From: Pedobacter changchengzhani
GTDB taxonomy: Bacteria > Bacteroidota > Bacteroidia > Sphingobacteriales > Sphingobacteriaceae
Direction: 5' to 3'
Length of the DNA stretch: 64,000 nt
Assembly: GCF_004354365.1 (NCBI RefSeq)
Contig: NZ_SJCY01000010.1
Coordinates: 62,001-126,000 of the forward strand
Shown here: piece after piece, positions 12,117 to 21,394 of the stretch
Layout: every line of letters begins with the position of its first letter
Numbering within the stretch: position 1 is the stretch's first letter
Made by a program: the position numbers and the translations under genes
Notes under the pieces: generated by a model
Seen by the model: only the letters and a program-made list of their open reading frames with translations
The model's database searches: none
Told to the model about the DNA's origin: nothing

Positions 12117-13226
12117 ATGTCAACCAACATAAATCAACTTACCCCAGCAAAAGCAATTCATCCCGGAGAAATTCTTAATGATGAATTAAAAGATAGAGGC
12201 ATCAGTCAGCAAGATTTTGCACTAGAAACTGGTATTGCTAAAACTATACTTAATGAAATTATAAAAGGGAAAAGAAGTATCAATGCAGATATTGCTTTAT
12301 TAATTGGTAAATCATTAAAGATGGATGCAAAGCTATGGCTCAATTTGCAAAACAATTATGATTTGGATTTAGCCAATATCAAACAAAAAACTCAAAAACA
12401 ATTAATCGCCTTAGGCGCTTGGAACGAGATAAAGGAATATGTACCTTATCGGTTTTACAAAAAGCACAAAATAATTTCTGGCGATCCATTGGAAGATGTG
12501 TATTTGTTGCAAAAAATTTACGCTGTAAATAATGTTGCTGCGTTATTAGCAGTCTGCAATGAACCAAATTTTGCTCGTTTCCGAAAATCAGAAAAATTAG
12601 AGCCAAATAAAATTAACTTAATTGGTTGGGTAAAATTAATCGCTTTTGAGGCCAAGAAATTGGAAGTTGGTATTTTTGATGCGTCAAAAAAAGATGAATT
12701 GATTACAGAATTAAAAGAAATTTTAAAGGAAAATGCAGAAACGGTCAGTCGCACAAAAGTGCTGTTGGCAAAGTATGGAGTCAAGTTAATTATTCATAAA
12801 AATCCCGAAAAATGCGCCGTAGATGGAGTTTCCTTCTGGAGTGAGGGTAAGCCCGCAATTGGTTTAAGTGTAAGGCATCAACGAATTGATAATTTTGCAT
12901 TTACCATTTTGCATGAGTTAGGTCATGTGTTTTTGCATTTGGCAAATGATAAGAATGCCCAATTTATTGATTTGGATAAACAAGAATTATCAGAAGACTA
13001 CTGCTTAAGCACTGAAGAGAAAGAAGCAAATGATTTTGCAGCGAATGCATTAATAAGCCTTCAAGATTGGCTAGTGTTTATGAAAAATAAATCTATTTAC
13101 GATTCGAAAGAGGTGATTGCCTTTGCAGTTCAGCTGGGTTTGCACCCGGCAATAGTTTACGGTAGGTATGCCAATGAAACTGGCAATTATAAAATTAAAG
13201 TAAGCATAGATAAAACGTTAAATTAA
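12117..13226 (+). CDS. higA: HigA-type antitoxin fused to an ImmA/IrrE metallopeptidase
   Basis: A two-domain protein of 369 aa. Residues ~10-85 are a HigA/XRE helix-turn-helix (AIHPGEILNDELKDRGISQQ). Residues ~200-340 are a zinc peptidase with HELGH (His266, His270) and a downstream EKEANDFAANALI supplying the third ligand. Such XRE-ImmA proteins are repressors or antitoxins that can be switched by proteolysis. Here it follows the HigB toxin by 54 bases and is likely both antitoxin and autorepressor. The peptidase domain makes it three to four times longer than a plain HigA, and suggests that the module senses a stress signal, possibly by self-cleavage; this is inference. hsdM follows after a gap with its own operator-like repeats. 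Confidence 0.85.
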   Translation: MSTNINQLTPAKAIHPGEILNDELKDRGISQQDFALETGIAKTILNEIIKGKRSINADIALLIGKSLKMDAKLWLNLQNNYDLDLANIKQKTQKQLIALGAWNEIKEYVPYRFYKKHKIISGDPLEDVYLLQKIYAVNNVAALLAVCNEPNFARFRKSEKLEPNKINLIGWVKLIAFEAKKLEVGIFDASKKDELITELKEILKENAETVSRTKVLLAKYGVKLIIHKNPEKCAVDGVSFWSEGKPAIGLSVRHQRIDNFAFTILHELGHVFLHLANDKNAQFIDLDKQELSEDYCLSTEEKEANDFAANALISLQDWLVFMKNKSIYDSKEVIAFAVQLGLHPAIVYGRYANETGNYKIKVSIDKTLN

Positions 13227-13254
13227 TACCGTTTAGCCAAATTCAAAATTGAAT

Positions 13255-13310
13255 TTTAGTGTACATCTTTTCAAACATGTACACTAACTCGGCATTTAGT
13301 TTACATCTTT
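13255..13310 (+). promoter_or_regulatory. Three copies of a 15-bp element upstream of hsdM
   Basis: TTAGTGTACATCTTT (13256-13270) is repeated in inverse orientation at 13273-13287 (two changes when complemented) and again directly at 13296-13310 with one change. The first two form an 11-bp perfect inverted repeat, TTAGTGTACAT / ATGTACACTAA. The direct copies are exactly 40 bases apart, about four helical turns. The cluster ends 24 bases before the hsdM ATG, where a repressor would control methylase expression. The likely binder is the HTH of HigA-ImmA or of the VapB45-like protein, but this is inference. Confidence 0.65.
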
Positions 13311-13333
13311 AATAAAAAAAATATCATATAATA

Positions 13334-14815
13334 ATGGCGAACAACGCATCGAATATAGTAAACAAAGTATGGGCATTCTGTCAAACCTTGCGGGATGATG
13401 GTGTAGGTTATGGGGATTATTTAGAGCAATTAACCTATTTGCTTTTCTTGAAAATGGCAGATGAATATACCAAGCCGCCGTATAGCAGAACAATGCCTAT
13501 TCCAAGCGAATATGCTTGGGATACATTAACCAATAAGTCTGGTGCCGAGCTAGAGACGCATTACAACGTTTTGCTCAGAGAGTTAGGTAGAGACAAGGGT
13601 ATATTGGGTCAGATTTTTACCAAGAGCCAAAACAAAATTCAAGATCCTGCAAAATTATATAAACTCATTGCTTTAATAAATGCCGAGCAATGGTTGCTGA
13701 TGGGCGTTAAAGATAAGGGCGATATTTACGAAGGTTTATTAGAGAAGAACGCTGAAGATACTAAAAGTGGTGCTGGTCAGTATTTCACACCGAGAGCTTT
13801 AATAAAGGCGATGGTAGAATGCTTACAGCCAGAAGCTGGTAAAACAATTGCCGATCCAGCTTGCGGTACGGGCGGTTTCTTTTTAGCTGCGTACGATTGG
13901 TTGGCAGAAAATAGAGATTTAGATAAAGAACAAAAACAATTTTTAAAGTACAATACGTTTTACGGCAATGAGATTGTAGCCGGAACCAGAAGATTGGCTT
14001 TAATGAATTTGTTTCTACACAACATTGGTGATATTGATGCCGATTCAGCTATTTCTCCCAATGATGCACTAATCGCAGATAGTGGAATCAAATACGATTA
14101 TGTGTTGGCTAATCCGCCTTTCGGTAAGAAAAGCAGTATGACCTTCACCAATGAGGATGGAGAGCAGGAGAAAGAAGATTTAACATATAATCGTCAAGAC
14201 TTTTGGGTAACCACATCGAACAAGCAACTTAACTTTGTACAGCATATTAAATCGATGCTCAAGAGCACAGGTAAAGCTGCGGTTGTTTTACCAGATAACG
14301 TTTTGTTCGAAGGTGGCGTCGGAGAAACCGTAAGAAAGAAGTTATTAGACACAGCAGATTTGCACACTATTTTAAGGCTTCCTACCGGTATATTCTATGC
14401 AAATGGTGTAAAAGCTAATGTGTTGTTTTGGGATGCTAAGCCAGCCAGTAAAACCCCATGGACAAAAGAAGTTTGGGTGTATGATTACAGAACAAACGTT
14501 CACCATACTTTAAAGAAAAATCCATTAAAGTTAGCAGACCTGCAAGATTTCGTTTCTTTGTATAAAACTGCCAATCGAAACAAGAGAGCGGAAACTTATC
14601 ATCCCCAAACCAACCCAGATGGAAAGTGGAGAAAGTTTAGTTATGAGGAGATTATGGCTCGAGATAAGACGTCTTTGGATATCAGTTGGATTAAAGATAA
14701 ATCATTAGCCGATTTAGATAACCTGCCCGATCCTGATGTATTGGCGAATGATATTTTGGAAAACTTAGAAGCAAGTATAGATAATTTCAGATCGATAATT
14801 ATGCAGTTGAAATAG
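13334..14815 (+). CDS. hsdM: Type I restriction enzyme, methyltransferase subunit (HsdM)
   Basis: N6-adenine methyltransferase subunit, 493 aa. Visible features: the N-terminal helical HsdM domain (KVWAFCQTLRDDGVGYGDYLEQLTYLLFLK), the entry motif GQYFTPRALI, SAM-binding motif I ADPACGTGGFF near residue 174, and catalytic motif IV NPPFG at residues 261-265, preceded by Ala-Asn. The C-terminal helices contact HsdS. It protects the host's own sites and is required for restriction. Unusually it is the last gene of the locus, separated from hsdS by a higBA module, and it carries its own repeated regulatory element upstream. That would allow modification to be expressed separately from restriction. 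A bidirectional terminator follows. Confidence 0.96.
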   Translation: MANNASNIVNKVWAFCQTLRDDGVGYGDYLEQLTYLLFLKMADEYTKPPYSRTMPIPSEYAWDTLTNKSGAELETHYNVLLRELGRDKGILGQIFTKSQNKIQDPAKLYKLIALINAEQWLLMGVKDKGDIYEGLLEKNAEDTKSGAGQYFTPRALIKAMVECLQPEAGKTIADPACGTGGFFLAAYDWLAENRDLDKEQKQFLKYNTFYGNEIVAGTRRLALMNLFLHNIGDIDADSAISPNDALIADSGIKYDYVLANPPFGKKSSMTFTNEDGEQEKEDLTYNRQDFWVTTSNKQLNFVQHIKSMLKSTGKAAVVLPDNVLFEGGVGETVRKKLLDTADLHTILRLPTGIFYANGVKANVLFWDAKPASKTPWTKEVWVYDYRTNVHHTLKKNPLKLADLQDFVSLYKTANRNKRAETYHPQTNPDGKWRKFSYEEIMARDKTSLDISWIKDKSLADLDNLPDPDVLANDILENLEASIDNFRSIIMQLK

Positions 14816-14845
14816 ATTATGTATTCCATTTTAGCCTATAAAAAC

Positions 14846-14880
14846 AAAAACCACCAATTTTTATAATTGGTGGTTTTTTT
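14846..14880. terminator. Bidirectional terminator between hsdM and tRNA-Glu
   Basis: The stem ACCACCAATT / AATTGGTGGT with a 5-base loop is extended by A- and T-tracts on its two sides. It therefore has a T-run in both directions. It can end hsdM transcription on the plus strand and the tRNA-fMet/tRNA-Glu unit on the minus strand. Confidence 0.9.
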
Positions 14881-14881
14881 G

Positions 14882-14953
14882 TAGCCCGCAGGGGAATCGA
14901 ACCCCTATTTCCAGAATGAAAATCTGGCGTCCTAACCGGTAGACGAGCGGGCC
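14882..14953 (-). tRNA. tRNA-Glu (UUC), first copy
   Basis: Read on the minus strand this is a 72-nt cloverleaf: acceptor GGCCCGC, anticodon stem CCAGA/TCTGG with loop TTTTCAT (anticodon TTC), and T-arm with GGTTCGATTCC. CCA is not encoded. It is downstream of tRNA-fMet in a two-gene unit and is followed by the bidirectional terminator. A second near-identical copy lies at 15298-15369. Confidence 0.96.
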
Positions 14954-14987
14954 ATTAAATAATAGAAGTGTCTTTCAACTTCTTTGG

Positions 14988-15060
<73 letters not shown>

Positions 15061-15245
15061 CTTTATGTCTTCAAATTATCCTACCTGAAGGAGTGCAAAG
15101 GTATGCACTATTTTCGATTTTCAAAATAAAATATTAAAATAAATTATAAATTATTGATTATCAGTTAATTCTTTTTTTTTGCCCTCTATTGTGGAAAATA
15201 AATAAGGAAAGAAATATATTGATTTACAAAATCTCGTAAACCAAA

Positions 15246-15287
15246 AAAAAGTTGATCGTCAGCGTTATCGCTTTAAATCAACTTTTT
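15246..15287. terminator. Terminator between the two tRNA units
   Basis: Arms AAAAAGTTGAT and ATCAACTTTTT enclose a smaller hairpin (AGCG/CGCT), giving a T-run on either strand. It ends the right-hand fMet-Glu unit on the minus strand. Confidence 0.75.
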
Positions 15288-15297
15288 GTATTTCCTG

Positions 15298-15369
15298 TAG
15301 CCCGTAGGGGAATCGAACCCCTGTTTCCAGAATGAAAATCTGGCGTCCTCACCCCTAGACGAACGGGCC
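15298..15369 (-). tRNA. tRNA-Glu (UUC), second copy
   Basis: A 72-nt cloverleaf on the minus strand with anticodon TTC, nearly the same as the copy at 14882-14953, with compensated changes in the acceptor stem. CCA is not encoded. It follows the second tRNA-fMet and precedes the terminator at 15246-15287. Confidence 0.96.
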
Positions 15370-15441
15370 ATTCAAGCTTAAAGCTAAGAGGGAAAAGACC
15401 AAAGCTTTGAGCTTTCTGCTTTAACCTTTCTGCTAAAGTGG

Positions 15442-15513
<72 letters not shown>

Positions 15514-15514
<1 letters not shown>

Positions 15515-15757
15515 TTGTATATTAGAATTTTTCTTCTTCGGGTTATGAGCTCTTTCGAGCGTACTCCCGATGATTCGGGACTCCACCCCGTATTGTATGT
15601 TAGAATTTTTCTTCTTCGGGTTATGAGCTCTTTCGAGCGTACTCCCGATGATTCGGGACTCCACCCCGCATTGTATGTTAGAATTTTTCTTCTTCGGGTT
15701 ATGAGCTCTTTCGAGCGTACTCCCGATGATTCGGGACTCCACCCCGCACTGTATGTT
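15514..15757 (-). repeat. Three tandem 78-bp repeats with tRNA-fMet fragments, plus a partial fourth
   Basis: Units begin at 15514, 15592 and 15670, and a partial unit at 15748, an exact 78-bp period with almost no differences. On the minus strand each unit has the first 12 bases of tRNA-fMet (TGCGGGGTGGAG), a TCCCGA-ATCA-TCGGGA hairpin where the D-arm should be, and then GCTCATAACCCGAAG, the anticodon loop and 3' stem of the tRNA. The T-arm and acceptor 3' side are absent, and the anticodon 5' stem no longer pairs. They look like degenerate tRNA copies amplified with their leader. The open frames across them arise because 78 is a multiple of three. The next 170 bases up to era show nothing recognisable. 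Confidence 0.9.
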
Positions 15758-15927
15758 GAGCGTTTTTTCGTCCGAAAAATCAACTTTTTGAGTTAATTTT
15801 TCATAAATCGGAGCTCAAATCCGCGTGCCAATTAATACGTTATTAAATCCTTAACTCCGTTTTTGAATTGGAATGCAAAGATATAATTCGTTTCTTTGCT
15901 GTGCAAATTTATTTTAGATTTTTTTAA

Positions 15928-16824
15928 ATGACACATAAAGCAGGTTTCGTAAGTATAATAGGTAAACCAAATGTGGGTAAATCAACCCTGATGAATGTGC
16001 TTGTTGGCGAGCGACTTAGTATCATCACCCCCAAAGCGCAAACTACCCGTCACCGTATTTTGGGTATCGTAAATGAAGCCGATTATCAAATTGTTTTCTC
16101 TGATACGCCTGGCGTAATTAAGCCAAAATACAGTTTACAGGAGAGTATGATGAGTTTCGTAAACGGATCTTTAGCCGATGCAGACTTGCTTTTGTTTGTA
16201 AACGACATTAACGAGAAACATGATGAAGAGGATGTGATGGAGAAAATTTTAAATCGCAATATTCCTACAATCGTATTAATAAATAAAATTGATCAAGCTT
16301 CGCAAGAATTGGTTGAAGAAAAAATAGCCTATTGGAAAGAAAAACTAAATCCGATTGCAATTTATGCCATATCTGCCTTGCATAAACATAATGTTGATGG
16401 TTTGTTGGAGCGCATCTTAGAAACGTTGCCTTTTCATCCGCCGTATTACGATAAAGAAGAATATACCGATCGTTCTGAACGTTTCTTTGTGTCTGAAATG
16501 ATTCGTGAAAAAATATTTACAAATTATCAAAAAGAAATTCCTTACAGCACCGAAGTGGTGGTAAAAAGTTTTAAGGAGGAGGAAATGAAAAATGGTAAAG
16601 GCGAAATGATCCGCATTGCAGCAGAAATAATTGTTGAGCGCGATTCGCAAAAAAACATTTTAATTGGTACCGCAGGCAGCATGCTTAAAAAAGTGGGCAC
16701 CGAAGCCAGGTTAGAAATTGAGAAATTTTTAGATAAAAAGGTGTTTTTGGAAATGCATGTAAAAGTTATTCCCGATTGGAGAAGTAAAAAGAACTATCTT
16801 AAAAGCTTTGGTTACGAGAATTAA
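15928..16824 (+). CDS. era: GTPase Era
   Basis: Essential GTPase that binds the 3' end of 16S rRNA during 30S assembly. At 298 aa it is full length. The G domain shows G1 GKPNVGKST, G2 with AQTTRHR, G3 DTPGV, G4 NKID and G5 SALH. The C-terminal KH domain (from about residue 200) contains GTAGSMLKKVGTEAR. It is next to der, another ribosome-assembly GTPase, on the same strand 171 bases on, so the two may be cotranscribed. Confidence 0.98.
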   Translation: MTHKAGFVSIIGKPNVGKSTLMNVLVGERLSIITPKAQTTRHRILGIVNEADYQIVFSDTPGVIKPKYSLQESMMSFVNGSLADADLLLFVNDINEKHDEEDVMEKILNRNIPTIVLINKIDQASQELVEEKIAYWKEKLNPIAIYAISALHKHNVDGLLERILETLPFHPPYYDKEEYTDRSERFFVSEMIREKIFTNYQKEIPYSTEVVVKSFKEEEMKNGKGEMIRIAAEIIVERDSQKNILIGTAGSMLKKVGTEARLEIEKFLDKKVFLEMHVKVIPDWRSKKNYLKSFGYEN

Positions 16825-16853
16825 CCGTACCTTTGCAAACTGAAATAAAAAGT

Positions 16854-16940
16854 CAATGGCTGTTAGTTTATAGTTGATAGTCAAATTGATAGGTGTATAG
16901 TCCACATCAAAATCATCAACCATTGGCCAAAAAACTAACA
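16854..16940. repeat. Imperfect inverted repeat between era and der
   Basis: TGTTAGTTT (16861-16869) is complementary to AAACTAACA (16932-16940), and flanking words (CAATGGC / CCATTGGCC) extend the similarity in a less regular order. Downstream the word GTAAATCTACAA occurs as a near-direct repeat just before der. It belongs to the same general class of gap-filling inverted repeats seen before metH, metF and thrC. Confidence 0.5.
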
Positions 16941-16995
16941 ACATTTTTACGATTGTGTTAAATCTACAACCGTAAATCTACAATCTGAAACACAA

Positions 16996-18297
16996 ATGAG
17001 TAATATTATCGCCATCGTAGGCAGGCCAAACGTAGGCAAAAGTACCCTTTTTAATAGATTAACTGAAAGCAGAAAAGCAATTGTTGATGACGTTAGCGGT
17101 GTAACCCGCGATAGACATTATGGTGTAGGCGAGTGGACAGACAGAAATTTTACCGTAATTGATACTGGTGGTTATGTAGCCAACTCTGAAGATGTTTACG
17201 AAGCTGCCATTCGTGAGCAGGTAATGATTGCCATTGAAGAAGCAAGTGTGCTTATTTTTATGGTTGATGTAACTACCGGCATTACCGATTTAGATGACGA
17301 CATTGCCCAGGTTTTACGCAGAAGTAAAAAGCCTGTATTTGTTTGTGCAAATAAGGTTGATAATACAGCGCTATATGGCGAAATACATACTTTCTATGGC
17401 TTCGGCTTAGGCGAGGTTTATGCACTTTCTTCTATGACGGGTTCGGGCACTGGAGAGTTGCTTGATGAGGTGGTTAAACACTTTGAAGATGTAGTTGAAG
17501 AAGAAAATTTACTGCCAAAAATTACAATCGCCGGTCGCCCAAATGTGGGTAAATCTTCTTTAGTAAATGCATTGGTAGGTGCACAGCGTAACATTGTTAC
17601 CGAAAATGCTGGTACAACCCGCGATTCGATTAAAATTCATTACAATCAATTTGGGCATGAATTTATGCTGATTGATACGGCAGGATTGCGTAAAAAAACC
17701 AAGGTTAAAGAAAACCTTGAATTTTACTCGGTAATGCGTAGTATTAAAGCTATAGAGGAGGCTGATGTTGTTATTTTGATGATTGATGCGCAAGACGGTA
17801 TCGAAAGTCAGGACATTAATATTTTCCACCTAGCGGAGAAAAACAAAAAAGGTATTGTTATTTTGGTTAATAAATGGGATTTAATTGAAAAAAATACCCA
17901 AACCATGAAAGCTTTTGAAGAAGAAATTCATGAGCGCATTCGCCCTTTTACTGATGTGCCAATCGTATTTACTTCAGTTTTAAACAAACAAAGAATTTTC
18001 AAAGCTGTAGAATCGGCTTTAGAAGTTGCTAAAAATAGAAGCAAGAAAGTGCCTACATCTAAATTAAATGATGTAATGTTGCCGTTAATTGAGAAGTTTC
18101 CACCGCCAGCATTAAAAGGAAAACACATTAAAATTAAATACATTACTCAAATTAATGCCACCTCGCCAATGTTTGCGTTTTTCTGCAACTTGCCTCAGTA
18201 CATTAAAGATCCATACAAACGTTTTATAGAAAACAAGTTGAGAGAGCATTTTGATTTTTCTGGTTCGCCGATTCAAATTTTCTTCAGACAGAAATAG
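16996..18297 (+). CDS. der: GTPase Der (EngA), double G-domain
   Basis: Essential 50S assembly GTPase of 433 aa with two tandem G domains. The first is [14 protein letters not shown] (residues ~6-19) with DTGGY and NKVD. The second is [14 protein letters not shown] (~residue 178) with DTAGLRKK and NKWD. The C-terminal KH-like domain (~350-433) ends in the usual [11 protein letters not shown]. It follows era on the same strand. A clear terminator follows the gene. Confidence 0.98.
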   Translation: MSNIIAIVGRPNVGKSTLFNRLTESRKAIVDDVSGVTRDRHYGVGEWTDRNFTVIDTGGYVANSEDVYEAAIREQVMIAIEEASVLIFMVDVTTGITDLDDDIAQVLRRSKKPVFVCANKVDNTALYGEIHTFYGFGLGEVYALSSMTGSGTGELLDEVVKHFEDVVEEENLLPKITIAGRPNVGKSSLVNALVGAQRNIVTENAGTTRDSIKIHYNQFGHEFMLIDTAGLRKKTKVKENLEFYSVMRSIKAIEEADVVILMIDAQDGIESQDINIFHLAEKNKKGIVILVNKWDLIEKNTQTMKAFEEEIHERIRPFTDVPIVFTSVLNKQRIFKAVESALEVAKNRSKKVPTSKLNDVMLPLIEKFPPPALKGKHIKIKYITQINATSPMFAFFCNLPQYIKDPYKRFIENKLREHFDFSGSPIQIFFRQK

Positions 18298-18334
18298 GGT
18301 TATTATAGCAAAAGCTGAAAATTATATTTATTAG

Positions 18335-18367
18335 AAAGCAACACTCAAAAGATGTTGCTTTTTTTAT
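18335..18367 (+). terminator. Rho-independent terminator after der
   Basis: Stem AAAGCAACA / TGTTGCTTT with a 9-base loop is followed by a T-run. It ends the era-der transcript. Confidence 0.85.
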
Positions 18368-18431
18368 TGATATGAATTGATAAATCAGTTATCCGTTGAA
18401 TATCGGCGTGGCGCTTATATGCATCGGATGA

Positions 18432-18596
18432 CTACAAAACTTGACCAACAATCTTCTCGGTAAAGGTAACAACTCGCTAGTTAAGAAATACTTCCCTGGT
18501 TTATTAGCCGAGGATTTTAACTCATCAGTAGCAGAATCAGAATTACAAATCTTGACCAACAATGAGTCGTTGGAAATTTATTTTATTATAGGTTGA
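18432..18596 (+). pseudogene. Possible gene remnant in the der-peptidase gap
   Basis: The 430-base gap between the der terminator and the S41 peptidase has no intact gene. One frame, from a TGA at 18429 to a TGA at 18594, is open for 54 codons without an ATG. It has protein-like composition (NSLVKKYFPGLLAEDF is visible). The word TTGACCAACAAT occurs twice in it (18441 and 18552 region). It may be the tail of a decayed gene or chance. The rest of the gap holds nothing I can name. Confidence 0.22.
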
Positions 18597-18801
18597 TGTC
18601 CTCACCGACCGAAACTGCGTATGTTTATTTTTGCTGTTAAATAATTAATCGCTATTTGAGTTTTTTATTCAAACCTAAGTTATCTAAACCTGACATGAAT
18701 GGAAAACACGGATTGCGTTTTTTTCTACGCAAACGGCTTTGTAATGGTTGGCAGGACTAATCTTGATTTTGTAACAGGAACCTGCTTTTCTGAAAAATAA
18801 T

Positions 18802-20409
18802 TTATTGCAAATTGATTAACGCTTGCTTAACTACGTTGTCGGTTTGATTAACGGCTTTGTAATAACCAACATCGCCTAAGTAATAACGGCAAAGAAAAGC
18901 CTTTAAATCTACCGCGATATGCATTTTAGCACTGTTGAGCTGTGTATGATCCACTGTAATTTTCTTATTTTGAAGATAGGTTGCAAAATCTTTGAAATCG
19001 TTATCGCTGATGTTGAAGGTGTTAATATTTTGTTCGATGAACGATGAAGAATAGCGGGTTGTTAACACATCAAAAACAAAATCGGACAATATTTTTTTGA
19101 TGACTAATTTGCCGTAAAATTTATTGTAACCAGTAGTATCTAACTTAACAAAAACATCGGGTTGAATGCCACCTGCTGTTTTTTGGGTTTTAACTGACGA
19201 TGGATTTACACCTTCAGTTTTCTCAACAGAATCTTGAAACGAAGTGCGATCGGCAGTTAGTTCGCCATCGGCCATTCTATCATCTAGTTCGTGTTTATAG
19301 GCATCGTAGCCTTTTTTGTACGATTTTTGAATACTTCGACCGGATGGCGTAAAATACCTTGCTATGGTTAGGTTTAGCGCCGAGCCATCATTAAAAGCAA
19401 ACTGTTCTTGCACCAAACCCTTACCAAAAGATCGGCGGCCAACAATAATTCCCCTACCTAAATCTTGTATGGCACCAGCAACAATTTCGCTCGCCGAGGC
19501 CGTATTTTCGTTTATTAAAACAGCGAGTTTACCTTGCAGAAACGCGCCAGTGCCCGATGCAAAATAGTCGGTGCGAGGCTCGTGCTTGCCTTCTGTATAA
19601 ACAATAAGTTTATTTTCAGCCAAAAATTGATCGGCCAAGCCAGTAGCTGCGCTAAAATAACCGCCTCCATTGTCGCGCAAATCCAGAATGAGTTTTTTCA
19701 TTCCCTTCGCTTTTAAATTATTTATGGCATTAGCGAAATCTTCATCGGTATTTGCACCAAATTTGCTAATGCGCACGTAGCCGGTTTCGGCTGCAATTAG
19801 GTAGGCCGCATCAATACTGCTTACGTTTACTTTGCCTCTTGTTACCATTAAGCGGCGTGGTTGCAAACTGCCAGTTCTTAACAACAAAACATTTACACCT
19901 GTGCCAGCTTTACCTTTAAAACGCCCAGAAAGTTGCGCTTTAGGTAAATTTTTTCCACTTACAACAGCACTATCGATACTTAAAATTTTATCGCCTAGCT
20001 TAATTCCGGCCATAAAAGCGGGGCCATCTTTTACTACTCCGGTAACCATCATGGTATCGTTTAGCATATAATACTCTAAACCCACACCTTCAAAATTCCC
20101 TTCAAGGGTATTGGTCATATCATCTACATCGGCAGGAGGTAGGTAAACACTATGAGGATCTAATTGATGTAAAACACTATCGATGGGCAGATTATGCAGC
20201 GAATCAGTATTAATATCATCTACATATTTTTTATTGATGATGTGAAGAATCTCATCTAGCTTCTCCCCATTGTTATCAACATATTTAGTGTTTTTTTGAA
20301 TGTCGAAACCTTGCATTTTTATAAACTTAATGCCAACAAACATGCCTAATGTTAATACAGCAGCGTAAGTAAAAGCAATAATAAGGTTATAACGAGTGTT
20401 CTTTTTCAT
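18802..20409 (-). CDS. C-terminal processing peptidase, S41 family, membrane-anchored
   Basis: Periplasmic serine protease of the CtpA/Prc type, 535 aa. An N-terminal membrane anchor (LIIAFTYAAVLTLGMFVGI) is followed by a PDZ domain (FEGVGLEYYMLNDTMMVTGV to ~residue 190) and the S41 core. The core shows LRDNGGGY, the nucleophile Ser in TASASEIVAGAI, and the general-base Lys in RSFGKGLVQ. A C-terminal helical tail of ~110 residues is typical of Bacteroidota members. Probably trims or degrades cell-envelope proteins. It is divergent from murQ, another cell-wall gene, across a 178-base gap. Confidence 0.93.
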   Translation of the reverse strand: MKKNTRYNLIIAFTYAAVLTLGMFVGIKFIKMQGFDIQKNTKYVDNNGEKLDEILHIINKKYVDDINTDSLHNLPIDSVLHQLDPHSVYLPPADVDDMTNTLEGNFEGVGLEYYMLNDTMMVTGVVKDGPAFMAGIKLGDKILSIDSAVVSGKNLPKAQLSGRFKGKAGTGVNVLLLRTGSLQPRRLMVTRGKVNVSSIDAAYLIAAETGYVRISKFGANTDEDFANAINNLKAKGMKKLILDLRDNGGGYFSAATGLADQFLAENKLIVYTEGKHEPRTDYFASGTGAFLQGKLAVLINENTASASEIVAGAIQDLGRGIIVGRRSFGKGLVQEQFAFNDGSALNLTIARYFTPSGRSIQKSYKKGYDAYKHELDDRMADGELTADRTSFQDSVEKTEGVNPSSVKTQKTAGGIQPDVFVKLDTTGYNKFYGKLVIKKILSDFVFDVLTTRYSSSFIEQNINTFNISDNDFKDFATYLQNKKITVDHTQLNSAKMHIAVDLKAFLCRYYLGDVGYYKAVNQTDNVVKQALINLQ

Positions 20410-20587
20410 TTATTTTTACAAAAATATGAAAATTAGTGGGTTCATTATATTTTTAACCACATTATAAGGTGAATTGTTTGTCATTATTTGATGTTTTTGA
20501 CGTTAAAATTTTTTAGCCGTCAAAAAGGAATTAATTTAATTCATTTTTAAAAAGGAATTAACGATTTTTATCAAAATTATAATTGAT

Positions 20588-21394
20588 ATGAACAGAGTTA
20601 CCGAGCAAGAATCTAACTATAAGCACATTGAAAAAATGTCGGTTTTGGAAGTATTGCAGGGCATAAATAATGAAGATAAACAGGTTGCCTTTGCGGTAGA
20701 AAAATCGTTGCCTCAAATAGCAAAACTTACAACGGCCGTGGCAGATAAAATGAAAAAAGGTGGCCGATTATTTTACATTGGCGCCGGTACAAGTGGCCGA
20801 TTGGGCGTTGTAGATGCATCCGAATGTCCGCCAACTTATGGCGTGCCGTTTGATTGGGTGGTGGGCATTATTGCCGGAGGCGATACCGCAATTAGAAAAG
20901 CGGTAGAAAATGCCGAAGACGATGTGGCGCAAGCTTGGAAAGATTTACAAGAATTTAACATAAATGAAAAGGATTGTTTAGTTGGCTTAGCAGCTTCGGG
21001 CACTACGCCTTATGTAGTTGGAGGCTTAAATATTGCCCGCCAGCATGGCATTTTAACAGGTTGTATTGTTTGCAACGAAGGTGGCCCGATCGTTGCAGGA
21101 TCTGATTTCCCGGTTGAGGTGGTAGTTGGGCCAGAGTTTATTACTGGATCCACGCGGATGAAATCGGGCACAGCCCAAAAATTAGTTTTAAATATGCTAA
21201 GTACGGCGGTAATGGTGCAGTTGGGTAGGGTTGTAGGCAATAAAATGGTAGATATGCAGTTAACCAACCATAAACTTGTAGATAGAGGCACATTAATGAT
21301 AGCTGATGAATTGAAAATAAATTATGAGGACGCCGCCGAATTATTAAGTAAATATGGAAGTGTTAGAAAAGCTGTTGAAGCAAGTAAAAGTTGA
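20588..21394 (+). CDS. murQ: N-acetylmuramic acid 6-phosphate etherase (MurQ)
   Basis: SIS-domain lyase that splits the lactyl ether of MurNAc-6-phosphate to give GlcNAc-6-phosphate and D-lactate during cell-wall recycling. At 268 aa it is slightly short of the usual ~300, but the core is complete: FYIGAGTSGRLGVVDASECPPTYG (sugar-phosphate site and catalytic Glu), and the family signature TGSTRMKSGTAQKLVLNMLST. Its stop codon lies inside the left arm of the inverted repeat that runs to the next gene. This may explain the short C-terminus, the original end having been overwritten. Confidence 0.96.
   Translation: MNRVTEQESNYKHIEKMSVLEVLQGINNEDKQVAFAVEKSLPQIAKLTTAVADKMKKGGRLFYIGAGTSGRLGVVDASECPPTYGVPFDWVVGIIAGGDTAIRKAVENAEDDVAQAWKDLQEFNINEKDCLVGLAASGTTPYVVGGLNIARQHGILTGCIVCNEGGPIVAGSDFPVEVVVGPEFITGSTRMKSGTAQKLVLNMLSTAVMVQLGRVVGNKMVDMQLTNHKLVDRGTLMIADELKINYEDAAELLSKYGSVRKAVEASKS

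Noticed and set aside
6061..14953. Restriction locus as an island integrated at tRNA-Glu
   Set aside because: It ends close to a tRNA gene, but no integrase is present and no copy of the tRNA 3' end is seen on the left side; the tRNA points away with a terminator between.
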